Shown piece after piece: positions 8,481 through 17,400 of a DNA stretch of 64,000 bases. Made by a program: the position numbers and the translations under genes. The notes under the pieces are model-generated. The model worked only from the letters and a program-made list of their open reading frames with translations. It had not been told where the DNA came from and made no database searches. Positions within the stretch are counted from its first letter, which is position 1. The number at the start of each line of letters is the position of its first letter. This DNA comes from Streptomyces echinatus (GTDB lineage: Bacteria > Actinomycetota > Actinomycetes > Streptomycetales > Streptomycetaceae): the NCBI RefSeq assembly GCF_014203595.1, contig NZ_JACHJK010000008.1:372001-436000 (forward strand), in the 5' to 3' direction.

Positions 8481-8572
8481 AAAGGGAAGGGGGGGCTGGG
8501 GGAAGAGGGGGTGTCCGGGGAGGGGGACATGGGCGGGGCCGGGGCGGCCGTTGGCTGGGAGCGGGGGAGGTG
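8481..8572 (+). other. G-tract-rich region, possible G-quadruplex
   Basis: On the plus strand there are at least six runs of four or more G within about 90 nt (8488-8496, 8498-8502, 8507-8511, 8517-8520, 8522-8526 and others to 8568), in the space between two convergent genes. It is purine-rich and contains no gene. Quadruplex formation is inferred from the run pattern only. Confidence 0.4.
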
Positions 8573-8599
8573 TTGGCCGGAATCGGGTGACGTGTCAGG

Positions 8600-9271
8600 T
8601 CAGAACAGGCGGAGTTTGTCGTCCTCGATGCCGCGCAGGGCGTTGTAGTCCAGAATCTGGCAGTTGATGCCGCGGTCGGTGGCGAGGACGCGGGCCTGGG
8701 GCTTGATCTCCTGGGCCGCGAACACGCCCCGGACCGGAGCCAGGTGCGGGTCGCGGTTCAACAGCTCCAGATAGCGCGTGAGTTGCTCCACGCCGTCGAT
8801 CTCACCGCGCCGCTTGATCTCCACGGCGACGGTCCCGCCGTCGGCGTCCCGGCACAGGATGTCCACCGGGCCGATCGCGGTCATGTACTCGCGGCGGATG
8901 AGCGTGTAGCCCTCGCCGAGGGTCTCGATGCGGTCGGCGAGGAGTTCCTGGAGGTGTGCTTCCACGCCGTCCTTGATCAGGCCGGGGTCCACACCGAGTT
9001 CGTGCGAGGAATCGTGGAGGATCTCCTCCATCGTGATGATCAGTTTCTCGCCCGCCTTGTTGACGACGGTCCACACGCCCTCGTCCTCGCCCGTGCCCTC
9101 CTTCAGCGTGCAGGGCGGCGACATCCAGTTGAGCGGCTTGTAGGCCCTGTCGTCGGCGTGGATGGAGACGCTGCCGTCCGCCTTGACCAGGATCAGGCGG
9201 GGCGCCGAGGGCAGGTGGGCGGTGAGCCGGCCGGCGTAGTCGACCGAGCATCGGGCAATGACGAGACGCAT
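8600..9271 (-). CDS. nucS: Endonuclease NucS (EndoMS), mismatch-specific
   Basis: NucS cuts both strands at base mismatches and is the core of the non-canonical mismatch repair of actinobacteria, which lack MutS/MutL. ATG 9271 gives 223 residues beginning MRLVIARCSVDYAGRL, the usual family start and length; codons upstream are open but do not look like the family. The nuclease core shows GPVDILCRD (catalytic Asp) followed by VAVEIKRRGEIDG (Glu and Lys of the PD-(D/E)xK motif) and then QLTRYLELL. The C-terminus ends in KLRLF, resembling a sliding-clamp-binding tail. The gene is single, convergent with the P-loop protein gene across a G-rich spacer. Confidence 0.95.
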   Translation of the reverse strand: MRLVIARCSVDYAGRLTAHLPSAPRLILVKADGSVSIHADDRAYKPLNWMSPPCTLKEGTGEDEGVWTVVNKAGEKLIITMEEILHDSSHELGVDPGLIKDGVEAHLQELLADRIETLGEGYTLIRREYMTAIGPVDILCRDADGGTVAVEIKRRGEIDGVEQLTRYLELLNRDPHLAPVRGVFAAQEIKPQARVLATDRGINCQILDYNALRGIEDDKLRLF

Positions 9272-9547
9272 GGTCGGCAACGCTACTCGACACCCGCGGG
9301 TTGTCGCGATCCGCCCGTCCCGCTCCCTGTGGATCGCCCCAATTGTCCCTTGAAACTCTTGTTCATCCCTGGCCGATTGTGGGCGTAACGGGACCGTTCC
9401 ATATACGCATTCTGCTGGTGTGGTCACCGACCGTTGCCTACCGTAGAGAACGGGAGGTTGCGGCCCATGTACCGAGCGTGTTCGAAATCGCGAACTCCCT
9501 TATCTGTCCGGCAACCCCTGTGCTTCGGGGGTGCGAGAGGAGAACCC

Positions 9548-9940
9548 ATGTCGCTCGACGTCTCACCGGCCCTACTCGAACAGGCCGAGCGAGGCGAGGT
9601 CGACGAAGCAGCATTCGTCGACTGCGTCCGGACCTCCCTGCCCTACGCATGGGAGATGATCAGCTCCCTGGTGGCCCAGCTGAAGGTGGACGGCGGACCC
9701 TTCGCCGACAACCAGACGCCCCCGCCGGACGAGCAGGCACGCGGTCAGCTGCTGCGTGCGCTCGCGAGTGACGCCATCCGCGGCGCGCTGCAGCGGCACT
9801 TCGGCGTGCGGCTGGCCTTCCAGAACTGCCACCGCGTGGCGGTGTTCCCGCAGGACGCCTCGGTGGACGAGACGTTGGCCCGCTTCACGTCGGTGCGCAA
9901 TCAGTTGCTGAACCAGTCGCCGGAGCTTCGGGACTGCTGA
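9548..9940 (+). CDS. SCO5389-type conserved actinobacterial protein
   Basis: This 130-residue soluble protein starts at ATG 9548 behind GAGAGGAGA. It has no membrane segment or known catalytic motif; it is acidic in its first half (LEQAERGEVDEAAFVDCVRT) and ends with a conserved-looking NCHRVAVFPQ stretch. I recall this as a family named after S. coelicolor SCO5389, always near nucS, which fits here. No biochemical role is known to me. Divergence from nucS by about 280 nt leaves space for two promoters. Confidence 0.8.
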   Translation: MSLDVSPALLEQAERGEVDEAAFVDCVRTSLPYAWEMISSLVAQLKVDGGPFADNQTPPPDEQARGQLLRALASDAIRGALQRHFGVRLAFQNCHRVAVFPQDASVDETLARFTSVRNQLLNQSPELRDC

Positions 9941-10062
9941 CGCTCGGCCGCGGTACGGGCCGGGACCGAGACGGAGAGCCGTCGGCTTGCCGCTCCGCCC
10001 GTGGGAGGTGCATTCGGCACCGGGGCGGCAAGCCCCTCGGGCGGCCTGCGCGGCGAGGGCAC

Positions 10063-11091
10063 TCAGCGCAGCTGGGGCAGCACCTCGGTGCCGAGACGCC
10101 GCAGGTTCTCCTCGGTGGCCGCGAGATCGCCCGAGCCCTCCACCAGGAGAGCGAAGCGGGAGATGCCGGTGCGCTCCGAGGTGGCGGCGAGCCGGTCGGC
10201 GGCGAGTCGCGGGGTGCCCACCGGATGCAGGCCGCAGAGCAGCTCGGTGTAGGCGTACGGGTCGCGCATGGCGCGTGCCCGTCCGTCCACCGTCACATGG
10301 GCCGCGAGCCCCTGCCGCAGCCAGCCCGGCATGGCCTTCAGCAGCGTCTCCGCCGCATCCGTGCGGCGATCGGCGAGCTGGCAGACCCCGGCCGAGACAT
10401 GGGCAGCGCCCATGATCTCCTCGGCCGGCCGCCCCGCCGCGCGGGCGCAGCGCCGCCACATGGCGACCATCTCGGCCTTCTCCTCGTCCCCGACGTGCAT
10501 GCCGAGCAGCATCGGCAGCCCGCGCTCGGCGGCCAGCCGGACGCTCCCCGGTGAGGTGCAGGCGAGCACGACCTCGGGGCCGGGGGTGTCCGTCAGGGCC
10601 TCCGAAGGGCGGGGTACGACCGGCACCTCGCGGAAGGAGAAGCGCTCGCCGGAGGCCGCCACGGCCGGCTCGCTCAGCCAGCGCAGCAGCAGATCGAGTG
10701 ACTCCGGGAACCCGTGTTCGTACGCCTCCAGGCCCGCGCCGAACACCTCCAGGTCCACCCACGGGCCGCCGCGCCCGACGCCCAGCGTGAACCGTCCGCC
10801 ACTGGTCAGATGCAGCAGCGCGGCCTGCTCGCCGAGGGCGACCGGGTGCGCGGTGGGCAGGACGCTCACCGCCGTGCCGACCCGGATGCGGCGGGTGCGG
10901 CCGAGCAGCAGCGCGGCCAGGGTGACCGCGGACGGGCATGTGCCGTAGGGCACGAAGTGGTGCTCGGCCAGCCATACGGCATCCAGTCCGGCCTGCTCGG
11001 AGACCTCCGCCGAGCGGACCGCCCGGTGCAGCGCCTCTCCGGGGCCCTGGCCCGGGAACTGGGCGGCCAGCACAAAACTTCCTACGCGCAT
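10063..11091 (-). CDS. LLM-class flavin-dependent oxidoreductase
   Basis: Luciferase-like TIM-barrel monooxygenase or reductase using FMNH2 or F420. ATG 11091, preceded by AGGAA, gives 342 residues starting MRVGSFVLAAQFPGQG; 54 open codons upstream are not family-like. Hallmarks are the AEHHFVPYGTCPSAV stretch in the N-terminal barrel (A-E-H-H-F of the luciferase group), R-I-R-V-G-T-A-V, and LGVGRGGPWVDLEVFG. The substrate is unknown. The gene stands alone and diverges from the small Cys/His protein gene at 11313. Confidence 0.88.
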   Translation of the reverse strand: MRVGSFVLAAQFPGQGPGEALHRAVRSAEVSEQAGLDAVWLAEHHFVPYGTCPSAVTLAALLLGRTRRIRVGTAVSVLPTAHPVALGEQAALLHLTSGGRFTLGVGRGGPWVDLEVFGAGLEAYEHGFPESLDLLLRWLSEPAVAASGERFSFREVPVVPRPSEALTDTPGPEVVLACTSPGSVRLAAERGLPMLLGMHVGDEEKAEMVAMWRRCARAAGRPAEEIMGAAHVSAGVCQLADRRTDAAETLLKAMPGWLRQGLAAHVTVDGRARAMRDPYAYTELLCGLHPVGTPRLAADRLAATSERTGISRFALLVEGSGDLAATEENLRRLGTEVLPQLR

Positions 11092-11312
11092 CGCATTTCC
11101 TGCTTCCTTGGCTCCGACCGGAGCTCCCCCACCCGGCATAACCGTCTGACACGTGCCCAGGACACGGCCTGGCGGAGAGATTTGCGGATTGTCTGCAGAA
11201 TGGGTCGCCTTGCAGGGGGACTTGTACCGGTTGGTTCCGTACGCGTACCCCACGCGGCGGCGCGTAGGCTGGAAGCAGCCCGTGCTCCCTGTATAGCCCC
11301 GAGAGGTGTCCC

Positions 11313-11645
11313 GTGTCCCCGCGTCGCAACCGACCGAAGGCAGCCGGATCGTCGGGCCGGAGCGCCGAGGACGACCCGTCCGGCCGGTACGGCGGCTGGC
11401 AGTCCACGGAGAACTGGCAGGGCGAGGACTGGAGCGTACGGCATGTCGCCGGGGCCGGCGCGCAGGGCAAGACCTACCGCTGCCCGGGCTGCGACCAGCT
11501 GATCCCCTCCGGCGTCCCGCACGTGGTGGCCTGGCCGGAGCACTCCGGCGTCGACGACCGACGGCACTGGCACAAGGCGTGCTGGAACGCGAAGGACCGC
11601 CGCACCACGCGGGTGCAGCGGTCCCGTAACGCGCCCAGGTTCTAG
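11313..11645 (+). CDS. Small Cys/His protein, probable zinc-binding
   Basis: This 110-residue protein starts at GTG 11313 after GAGAGG. The N-terminal third is basic and disordered; the rest holds YRCPGCDQLIPSGVPHVV and HWHKACW, a C-x2-C ... H ... H-x3-C arrangement expected to bind zinc. Streptomyces genomes often label this family ATP/GTP-binding protein, but no P-loop is visible here, so I would not repeat that name. The C-terminus is very basic, so nucleic-acid binding is possible. It is convergent with the ABC permease gene (stop to stop 34 nt). Confidence 0.75.
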   Translation: MSPRRNRPKAAGSSGRSAEDDPSGRYGGWQSTENWQGEDWSVRHVAGAGAQGKTYRCPGCDQLIPSGVPHVVAWPEHSGVDDRRHWHKACWNAKDRRTTRVQRSRNAPRF

Positions 11646-11679
11646 GGCGCCGGCGCAGGGGCCCCGGAAGCGGTGGGCG

Positions 11680-12564
11680 TCACACGTCCCGGCTCCGCAG
11701 CAGCGCGTACGCGCCCGCGTACACCGCCGCCGTCAGCCCGAGAATGATCCACAGCGGGTCCCAGCCGGACGGGCCGGACTCGCTGAGCGAGTTGGAGTAG
11801 AAGACGCTGAGCTGGTTCGGGATCGAGTACTCGAACAGCCACTCGCGAACCTTGTTCAGCGACTCCGTCGCCATGAACAGCGCGAGCACCAGCGGCGCGA
11901 GCAGTACGCCGATCATGATGGTGATGGCGCCCGCGGAGTGCCGGATGACCGAGCCGATGAGCAGCGAGAGCAGGCCGAGCAGCGCCATGTAAAGGCTGAT
12001 GCCGACGGTGGCCTTGAACCACTCGCCGCCGGTGGGCGTCCGGGCGCCGGTGCCCTCCAGCATGGACGCCTGGACCATGGCCACGAAGCCGGACGTGGCC
12101 AGGGTGAAGACGAAGGCGACGGCGAAGAACACGATCGACTTGGCGGCGAGCACCCGGGCCCGGCTGGGGCAGGCGGTCATCGTCGTGCGGATCATGCCCG
12201 TGCCGTACTCCGAGGCCGTGGTCAGCACGCCCAGCGTGATGACGCAGATGCTGCCGAGCAGCAGACCGAAGAAGCCGAACGACAGCGGGTTCTCGCCGGA
12301 CAGGGTCTCGGAGTCGGAGTTGGCGTTGACCAGCGCGCCGGCCAGCAGGCCGATGCCGACGACGAGCACGACGAACACGCCGAGCGTCCACATCGTGGAA
12401 CGCACCGACTTGATCTTCGTCCACTCGGAGGCCAGCGCGTGCCCGAGGTGGGTGCGCACGATCGGGATGGGAGAGGTGTAGCCGGGGTACGGCCCACCGG
12501 GCGCCGCCTGCCAGTCGGGCGCGGCTGCCGGGGCCTGCGGCATCGGGGGCTGGTGGGTGCTCAT
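11680..12564 (-). CDS. ABC exporter permease with Pro-rich N-terminal extension
   Basis: This 294-residue protein begins MSTHQPPMPQAPAAAP, a proline-rich cytoplasmic stretch of about 35 residues, then ASEWTKIKSVRSTMW leading into six predicted helices (about 62-84, 103-125, 150-172, 190-215, 220-240 and 265-285). This is the ABC-2/BcrB-like permease pattern. ATG 12564 overlaps the ATPase stop by 4 nt (ATGA), so the two are translationally coupled. The adjacent pair at 14-15.8 kb is a paralogue. The substrate is unknown; peptide-antibiotic export or resistance is the usual role of the family. Confidence 0.88.
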   Translation of the reverse strand: MSTHQPPMPQAPAAAPDWQAAPGGPYPGYTSPIPIVRTHLGHALASEWTKIKSVRSTMWTLGVFVVLVVGIGLLAGALVNANSDSETLSGENPLSFGFFGLLLGSICVITLGVLTTASEYGTGMIRTTMTACPSRARVLAAKSIVFFAVAFVFTLATSGFVAMVQASMLEGTGARTPTGGEWFKATVGISLYMALLGLLSLLIGSVIRHSAGAITIMIGVLLAPLVLALFMATESLNKVREWLFEYSIPNQLSVFYSNSLSESGPSGWDPLWIILGLTAAVYAGAYALLRSRDV

Positions 12565-13913
12565 CGGGCGTCCTCGGGCTGGGTGGAGTCGGCGGGGGCG
12601 GGGGCGGGGGCGGCGGGCGCCGGGGGAGCCACGGGGGGCGCCGGCTGCGGCGCGGGCGCGGCGGCGGGTGCCTGCGGGGCGGCCGGGGCCGGCTTGGTCA
12701 GCGCCTGCGGCGGCGCCTGCGGCGCGGGGGCGGCCACCGGGGGCCCCGCGGGCTGCTGGGCCGGGGCGCCCGGCTGGGCGTACGGGTTGGCCGTCTGCGG
12801 AGCCGCGCCCACCGCGCCGTGCCCGCCCGCCGGGGCGCCGCCGTACGGGCCCGCGGGCGTGGCCGGCATGGTGAAGGCCTGGCCGCCCTGCTGCGGCGGC
12901 GGCGGGGCGTACCACCCGGGCTGGCCCTGGCCGGGGACCGGCATGGGCGGCTGGGCGCCGGGCGGCAGCTGCTGCTGGAGGCCCGCCTTCTGGTCGATGG
13001 TCGAGCGGTAGTCCACGGCGCCCTGCGTCATCCGCATGTACGCCTCCTCCAGCGAGGCCTGGTGCGGCGACAGCTCCCACAGCCGGACGTCCGCCTCGTG
13101 CGCGAGGTCGCTGATGCGGGGGAGCGGCAGTCCGGTCACCCGGAGCGCGCCGTCCTGCTCCGGCAGGACATGGCCACCGGCCTCGGTGAGCGCCGAGGAG
13201 AGCTTCTCGCGCAGCTGCGGTTCGGTGTCCGGGGTGCGCACGCGCGCGAAGTCCGCGGAGTTGGCCGAGATGAAGTCCCTGACGCTCATGTCGGCGAGCA
13301 GCTGCCCGCGCCCGATGACGATGAGGTGGTCGGCGGTCAGCGCCATCTCGCTCATCAGGTGGGAGGAGACGAAGACGGTACGGCCCTCGGCCGCGAGCGC
13401 CTTCATCAGGTTGCGGACCCAGAGGATGCCCTCGGGGTCGAGGCCGTTGACCGGCTCGTCGAAGAGCAGCACCTGGGGGTCGCCGAGCAGCGCGGCGGCG
13501 ATGCCGAGGCGCTGGCCCATGCCGAGGGAGAAGCCCTTGGAGCGCTTTTTGGCCACATCCTGCAGGCCGACGACACCGAGCACCTCGTCCACGCGCCGGG
13601 CCGGGATGCCCGACAGCTGGGCGAGGCTCACCAGGTGGTTGCGGGCGGCCCGGCCGCCGTGCACGGCCTTGGCGTCGAGCAGTGCGCCGACCTGCCGGGG
13701 GGCGTTGGGCAGTTTGCGGTACGGGTAGCCACCGATGGTGACCGACCCGGACGTGGGGTTGTCCAGCCCGAGGATCATCCGCATCGTCGTGGACTTGCCC
13801 GAGCCGTTCGGCCCGAGGAAGCCGGTCACGGCACCTGGCCGCACCTGGAAGGAAAGGTTGTACACGGCGGTCTTGTCGCCGTAGCGCTTGGTCAGGCCGA
13901 CAGCCTCGATCAT
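12561..13913 (-). CDS. ABC exporter ATP-binding protein with long Pro/Ala/Gln-rich C-terminal tail
   Basis: This 450-residue protein starts at ATG 13913 (MIEAVGLTKRYGDKTAV); a GTG three codons upstream is a weaker alternative. The first 300 residues are a standard BcrA-like ATPase: Walker A GPNGSGKST at 37-45, signature FSLGMGQ instead of LSGGQ, Walker B VLLFDEP, and H-loop SSHLMSEM. The remaining 140 residues are almost only Pro, Ala, Gln and Gly, a disordered extension that the paralogue at 14.8 kb lacks. The coupled permease also begins with a Pro-rich stretch, so the tails may mediate contacts. It is the first gene of a two-gene operon. Confidence 0.88.
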   Translation of the reverse strand: MIEAVGLTKRYGDKTAVYNLSFQVRPGAVTGFLGPNGSGKSTTMRMILGLDNPTSGSVTIGGYPYRKLPNAPRQVGALLDAKAVHGGRAARNHLVSLAQLSGIPARRVDEVLGVVGLQDVAKKRSKGFSLGMGQRLGIAAALLGDPQVLLFDEPVNGLDPEGILWVRNLMKALAAEGRTVFVSSHLMSEMALTADHLIVIGRGQLLADMSVRDFISANSADFARVRTPDTEPQLREKLSSALTEAGGHVLPEQDGALRVTGLPLPRISDLAHEADVRLWELSPHQASLEEAYMRMTQGAVDYRSTIDQKAGLQQQLPPGAQPPMPVPGQGQPGWYAPPPPQQGGQAFTMPATPAGPYGGAPAGGHGAVGAAPQTANPYAQPGAPAQQPAGPPVAAPAPQAPPQALTKPAPAAPQAPAAAPAPQPAPPVAPPAPAAPAPAPADSTQPEDAR

Positions 13914-14044
13914 GCTCCGCACCCATCGAAAGGTTCAGGACAGCGGGGCACACGCCCCCGTAAGGGTTAGGAGGATATCGGGGCGCTGACGGTTCCGGCC
14001 AAGAGAAAGTAAAGCTGGAGCACTACGCCGGGTGACCCGGGGAT

Positions 14045-14818
14045 CTACTGGGCGTCGCGGCGTTTGAGGAGGGCGTAGCCGCCGGCCAGCGCGGCGATCA
14101 CCCATAGCGCCATGATCCCGAGCCCGGTCCAGGGGCCGTAGGGCGTGTCGTCGCCGACGCGCGGCACCACCTGCATGATCCGGCTGCCCGCCTGGTCCGG
14201 CAGGAACCGGCCGATCTTCTTCGTCGCGTCCACGTTGCCGAGGATGTTGGAGATCAGGAAGAAGAACGGCATCAGGATGCCGAGGGAGAGCATCGGCGAG
14301 CGCAGCATCGCGGCGACCCCCATGGAGAACATCGCGATCAGCGTCATGTACAGCCCGCCGCCGAACACCGCGCGCAGCACGCCCGGGTCGCCGATGCCGG
14401 CCCGGTGCGAGCCGAGCATCGCCTGGCCGAGGAAGAACGCGGCGAAGCTGGTGACCATGCCGACGATCAGCGCGAGCGCCGTGGCCACCGCGACCTTCCC
14501 GAACAGGAAGGTGGCGCGCTGCGGCACGGCGGCCAGCGAGACCCGGATCATGCCGGTGCTGTACTCGTTCGAGACGACCAGCACCCCGAACACGATCATC
14601 GCGAGCTGGCCCAGCGTCATCCCCGCGAAACTGATGACCGTGGGGTCGAAGGAGAGCCGCTCCCGCAGGGGCATGTTCTCGTACTGGCTGTTCGACAGCG
14701 CGGAGATCAGCATCCCGAGGGCGACCGTGACCACCAGGGCCAGCGACAGCGTCCACACCGTGGACGCCACCGACCGGATCTTGGTCCACTCGGAGCGGAC
14801 GACCTGGACCGCTGCCAT
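14045..14818 (-). CDS. ABC exporter permease (paralogue of the 12.5-kb permease)
   Basis: This 257-residue, six-helix protein begins MAAVQVVRSEWTKIRSVASTVW, the same S-E-W-T-K-I entry as its paralogue but without the Pro-rich extension. Further shared landmarks are the N-E-Y-S-T-G-M-I-R segment (S-E-Y-G-T-G-M-I-R in the paralogue) between helices 2 and 3 and the basic C-terminus LLKRRDAQ. It starts 2 nt after the stop of its ATPase gene. The pair probably exports or excludes a hydrophobic or peptide compound; the substrate is not readable. Confidence 0.88.
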   Translation of the reverse strand: MAAVQVVRSEWTKIRSVASTVWTLSLALVVTVALGMLISALSNSQYENMPLRERLSFDPTVISFAGMTLGQLAMIVFGVLVVSNEYSTGMIRVSLAAVPQRATFLFGKVAVATALALIVGMVTSFAAFFLGQAMLGSHRAGIGDPGVLRAVFGGGLYMTLIAMFSMGVAAMLRSPMLSLGILMPFFFLISNILGNVDATKKIGRFLPDQAGSRIMQVVPRVGDDTPYGPWTGLGIMALWVIAALAGGYALLKRRDAQ

Positions 14819-14820
14819 GT

Positions 14821-15774
14821 TCAGGCCCCCTTCCAGCCGGCGCCCCAGTCCTGCGGGACGGAACCCGGCGCGGTCTGCGCGTGGTACTCCACCGCTTCCG
14901 CCGTCAGCTGCATGAACGCCTCCTCCAGCGAGGCCTGCTGCGGGCTCAGCTCGTGCAGCACGAGCCCGTACCGTGCGGCCAGCTCACCGATCTGCTCGGC
15001 CTTGCCGCCCTCCACCTCCAGCACCCCGGCGCCCGCCTCCACGACGGTGATCCCGGCCTGGTGCAGCACGTCGAGCAGCCGCTCGCGCTGCGGGCAGCGG
15101 ATCCGGACGTACGACCGCGAGTTCGCCCGGATGAAGTCGGCCATGGAGGTGTCCGCGAGCAGCCGGCCCTGCCCGATGACCACCAGGTGATCGGCGGTCA
15201 GCGCCATCTCGCTCATCAGATGGCTCGACACGAACACCGTCCGGCCCTGCGCGGCCAGCGACTTCATCAGGGTCCGGATCCAGTGGATGCCCTCCGGGTC
15301 GAGCCCGTTCACCGGCTCGTCGAACATCAGGATCCGCGGGTCCCCGAGCAGCGCCCCGGCGATGCCCAGCCGCTGGCCCATGCCCAGCGAGAACCCCTTC
15401 GCCTTCTTGCGGGCCACGGCGGTCAGACCGACGGTCTGCAGCACCTGGGCCACCCGGCTCTCCGGGATCCCGTTGCTCTGCGCGAGGCACAGCAGATGGT
15501 TGTAGGCGCTCCGGCCGCCGTGCACCGCCTTGGCGTCGAGCAGGGCGCCGATGTACGTCAGCGGGTCCTTGAGCCGGTCGTAGTGCCGGCCGTCGATCCG
15601 GACGTCGCCGGCGGTGGGGTGGTCGAGCCCGAGGATCATCCGCATGGTCGTCGACTTCCCGGAGCCGTTGGGCCCGAGGAACCCCGTCACGATGCCCGGC
15701 CGGACCGAGAAGGTGAGGCCGTCGACCGCCACCGTCTCGCCGTACCGTTTGGTCAGCCCCTCCAGCTCGATCAT
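14821..15774 (-). CDS. ABC exporter ATP-binding protein (paralogue of the 12.6-kb ATPase)
   Basis: This 317-residue ATPase starts at ATG 15774 (MIELEGLTKRYGETVAV). Walker A GPNGSGKST is at 34-42, the signature is FSLGMGQ, Walker B ILMFDEP, H-loop SSHLMSEM. It aligns with the neighbouring ATPase along the whole domain, including the LDAKAVHGGR segment, but stops soon after the A-F-M-Q-L-T helix without the Pro-rich tail. It forms an operon with the permease 2 nt downstream. Tandem duplication of an ATPase-permease unit is the simplest origin of the four genes. Confidence 0.9.
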   Translation of the reverse strand: MIELEGLTKRYGETVAVDGLTFSVRPGIVTGFLGPNGSGKSTTMRMILGLDHPTAGDVRIDGRHYDRLKDPLTYIGALLDAKAVHGGRSAYNHLLCLAQSNGIPESRVAQVLQTVGLTAVARKKAKGFSLGMGQRLGIAGALLGDPRILMFDEPVNGLDPEGIHWIRTLMKSLAAQGRTVFVSSHLMSEMALTADHLVVIGQGRLLADTSMADFIRANSRSYVRIRCPQRERLLDVLHQAGITVVEAGAGVLEVEGGKAEQIGELAARYGLVLHELSPQQASLEEAFMQLTAEAVEYHAQTAPGSVPQDWGAGWKGA

Positions 15775-15848
15775 GCGGCCACGCTAGGACGCGGCCCGGG
15801 GCCCTGCCACTCGAGCGGTCGGCCCGGCCCGGCGCGCGAGCGCTCGGG

Positions 15849-16109
15849 TCAGGTGCCGCGGCGGATGCGGACGGGACCGCGGGCCCGCCCGGGGTCCACG
15901 GGAGAGCCGTGCTGGGTGATCTCCACCTTCCCCTGGGCGGCGAGCCGGGCCGCGGCCCGGCGGACGGGTTCCATCAGCTCGCGCCACCCCTCGTCCGCGG
16001 ACCCGTGGACCGCGCGGGCGACCTCCGAGGGGCACACCGACGCGCCCGGAGCCCGCCGGTCGAGCAGACCGAGGATGGCGTCCTCGAGGGACCGGTCGCC
16101 GACGGCCAT
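15849..16109 (-). CDS. DUF3253-type small protein
   Basis: This 86-residue protein starts at ATG 16109 behind GGGGA; 45 upstream codons are open but unlike the family. It has a winged-helix-like pattern: an N-terminal helix with LEDAILGLLDRR, then VCPSEVARAVHG, a central RRAAARLAAQGKVEITQHG recognition-and-wing-like stretch, and a short basic end with VRIRRGT. Proteins of this family are small stand-alone domains of unknown function, and DNA binding is my inference from the helix-wing order. It lies alone between the ABC exporter and filP. Confidence 0.78.
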   Translation of the reverse strand: MAVGDRSLEDAILGLLDRRAPGASVCPSEVARAVHGSADEGWRELMEPVRRAAARLAAQGKVEITQHGSPVDPGRARGPVRIRRGT

Positions 16110-16283
16110 GCGGGTCCCCTTCCCGGTCGGGCGGGACGCGGAGCCGGTCACCCCGGGATCCCGTGCTCCTGCCACGCTACGCCGGCACGCGGGCGCGCCG
16201 CGCACGCCGAAGGGGCGGCGGGACCAGGGTCCACCGCCCCTCACGGCGTCGTACGACCGTCCGGACCTGTCCGGCGGCCCGGC

Positions 16284-17219
16284 CTACCGGGACTGCTGCG
16301 CCGGAACGCCCCGGGAGACCGGCTCGTCGTCGGTCGACGTGCCGGCCGCGGCCACCGCGGCACCGGTCAGCGTGGCGAGCATCTCGCGGACGTTCGTCAG
16401 CTGGGCGTTGATGCTGTCGCGGCGGTTGGTGAGTGCCGCCAGCTCCCGCTCGGATTCCGAACGGATCCGGTCGGCCTTGGCGTTGGCGTCGGCCACGATG
16501 TCCTCGGCCTGGCGCTGCGCGGTCTCCACCGTCTGGCGGGCCCGGCGCTCGGCGTCGGTGCGCAGCTTCTCCGCCTCCAGGCGCAGCTGCTCGGCCCGGT
16601 GCTCGATCTCGGCGAGGCGCTTCTCGGCCTTCTGCTGACGGGAGGCCAGGTCGCGCTCGGACTGCTCGCGACGCTTGGCCAGGTTGGTCTCGAAGTCGGC
16701 GGCGGCCTGCGCGGCCTTCGCACGGGTCTCCTCGAAGAGGGCGTCCGCCTCCTCGCGCTTGGACTGCGCGTCCTTCTGCGCCTCGGAACGCAGCTGGGAG
16801 GCGTCGGCCTTGGCCTTCTCGACGATCCGGACGCCCTCGTCCTCGGCCTTGGCCTTGCGCTCCGCCGCGTACCCCTCGGCGTCGTTGCGGACCTGCTGGG
16901 CCGCCGACTCGGCGAGGTCGCGGTGCTGCTCGGCCGCCCGCCGGGCCTCCTCACGCAGCTCCTTGGCCTCTTCCTCGGCCAGGCGCAGAATCTTCTCGAC
17001 CCGCGCGCCGAGACCCGCGTACGAAGGCTCGGCGTCCGTGATCTGAGCCTGGGCGTTCTGCGTTTCGAGGTGCAGCTCCTCGATGCGCTTCTCCAGGGCG
17101 GTGATGCGGGAGAGAGCGCTGTCACGGTCGGAGACGAGCTTGGAGATACGTTCGTCCACCTGAGCGCGGTCGTACCCACGCCGCACAAGCTCGAAGCCGT
17201 AGGGGGAAGTGTCGCTCAT
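16284..17219 (-). CDS. filP: FilP, coiled-coil cytoskeletal filament protein
   Basis: FilP forms a cytoskeletal network behind the growing hyphal tip and supports cell stiffness and polar growth. ATG 17219, preceded by AGGAA, gives 311 residues, essentially the known length. The N-terminus MSDTSPYGFELVRRGYDRAQVDERI is DivIVA-like; from about residue 30 to 280 the sequence is an uninterrupted coiled coil with A/E/R/K-rich hendecad-type spacing, ending in DSINAQLTNVREMLATL. The gene lies next to scy with 181 nt between them, the arrangement known from S. coelicolor (SCO5396/SCO5397). It was first described in S. reticuli as AbpS. Confidence 0.96.
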   Translation of the reverse strand: MSDTSPYGFELVRRGYDRAQVDERISKLVSDRDSALSRITALEKRIEELHLETQNAQAQITDAEPSYAGLGARVEKILRLAEEEAKELREEARRAAEQHRDLAESAAQQVRNDAEGYAAERKAKAEDEGVRIVEKAKADASQLRSEAQKDAQSKREEADALFEETRAKAAQAAADFETNLAKRREQSERDLASRQQKAEKRLAEIEHRAEQLRLEAEKLRTDAERRARQTVETAQRQAEDIVADANAKADRIRSESERELAALTNRRDSINAQLTNVREMLATLTGAAVAAAGTSTDDEPVSRGVPAQQSR

Positions 17220-17400
17220 GGGGTTCCTGTCAATGAGACCGGTGAGGTGATAAGGGAATCCTAGGGGCCGAAGCGGTGTGTCATCGAGCGGATACGGTTT
17301 TGATCTGGAGAATGGCACCACTTTCGGGTGGCCGACCGGTGGACGGCTTGCCGGCGAGTGGGGCAAAGCCCCCAGAAGACACCGGAACCCTTCCCGGCCG

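Noticed and set aside
5486..8530. Open frame of about 1000 codons opposite the P-loop membrane protein gene
   Set aside because: Arg/Gly/Ala-rich product typical of antisense frames in GC-rich DNA; the plus-strand protein has clear ATPase motifs and a good start.
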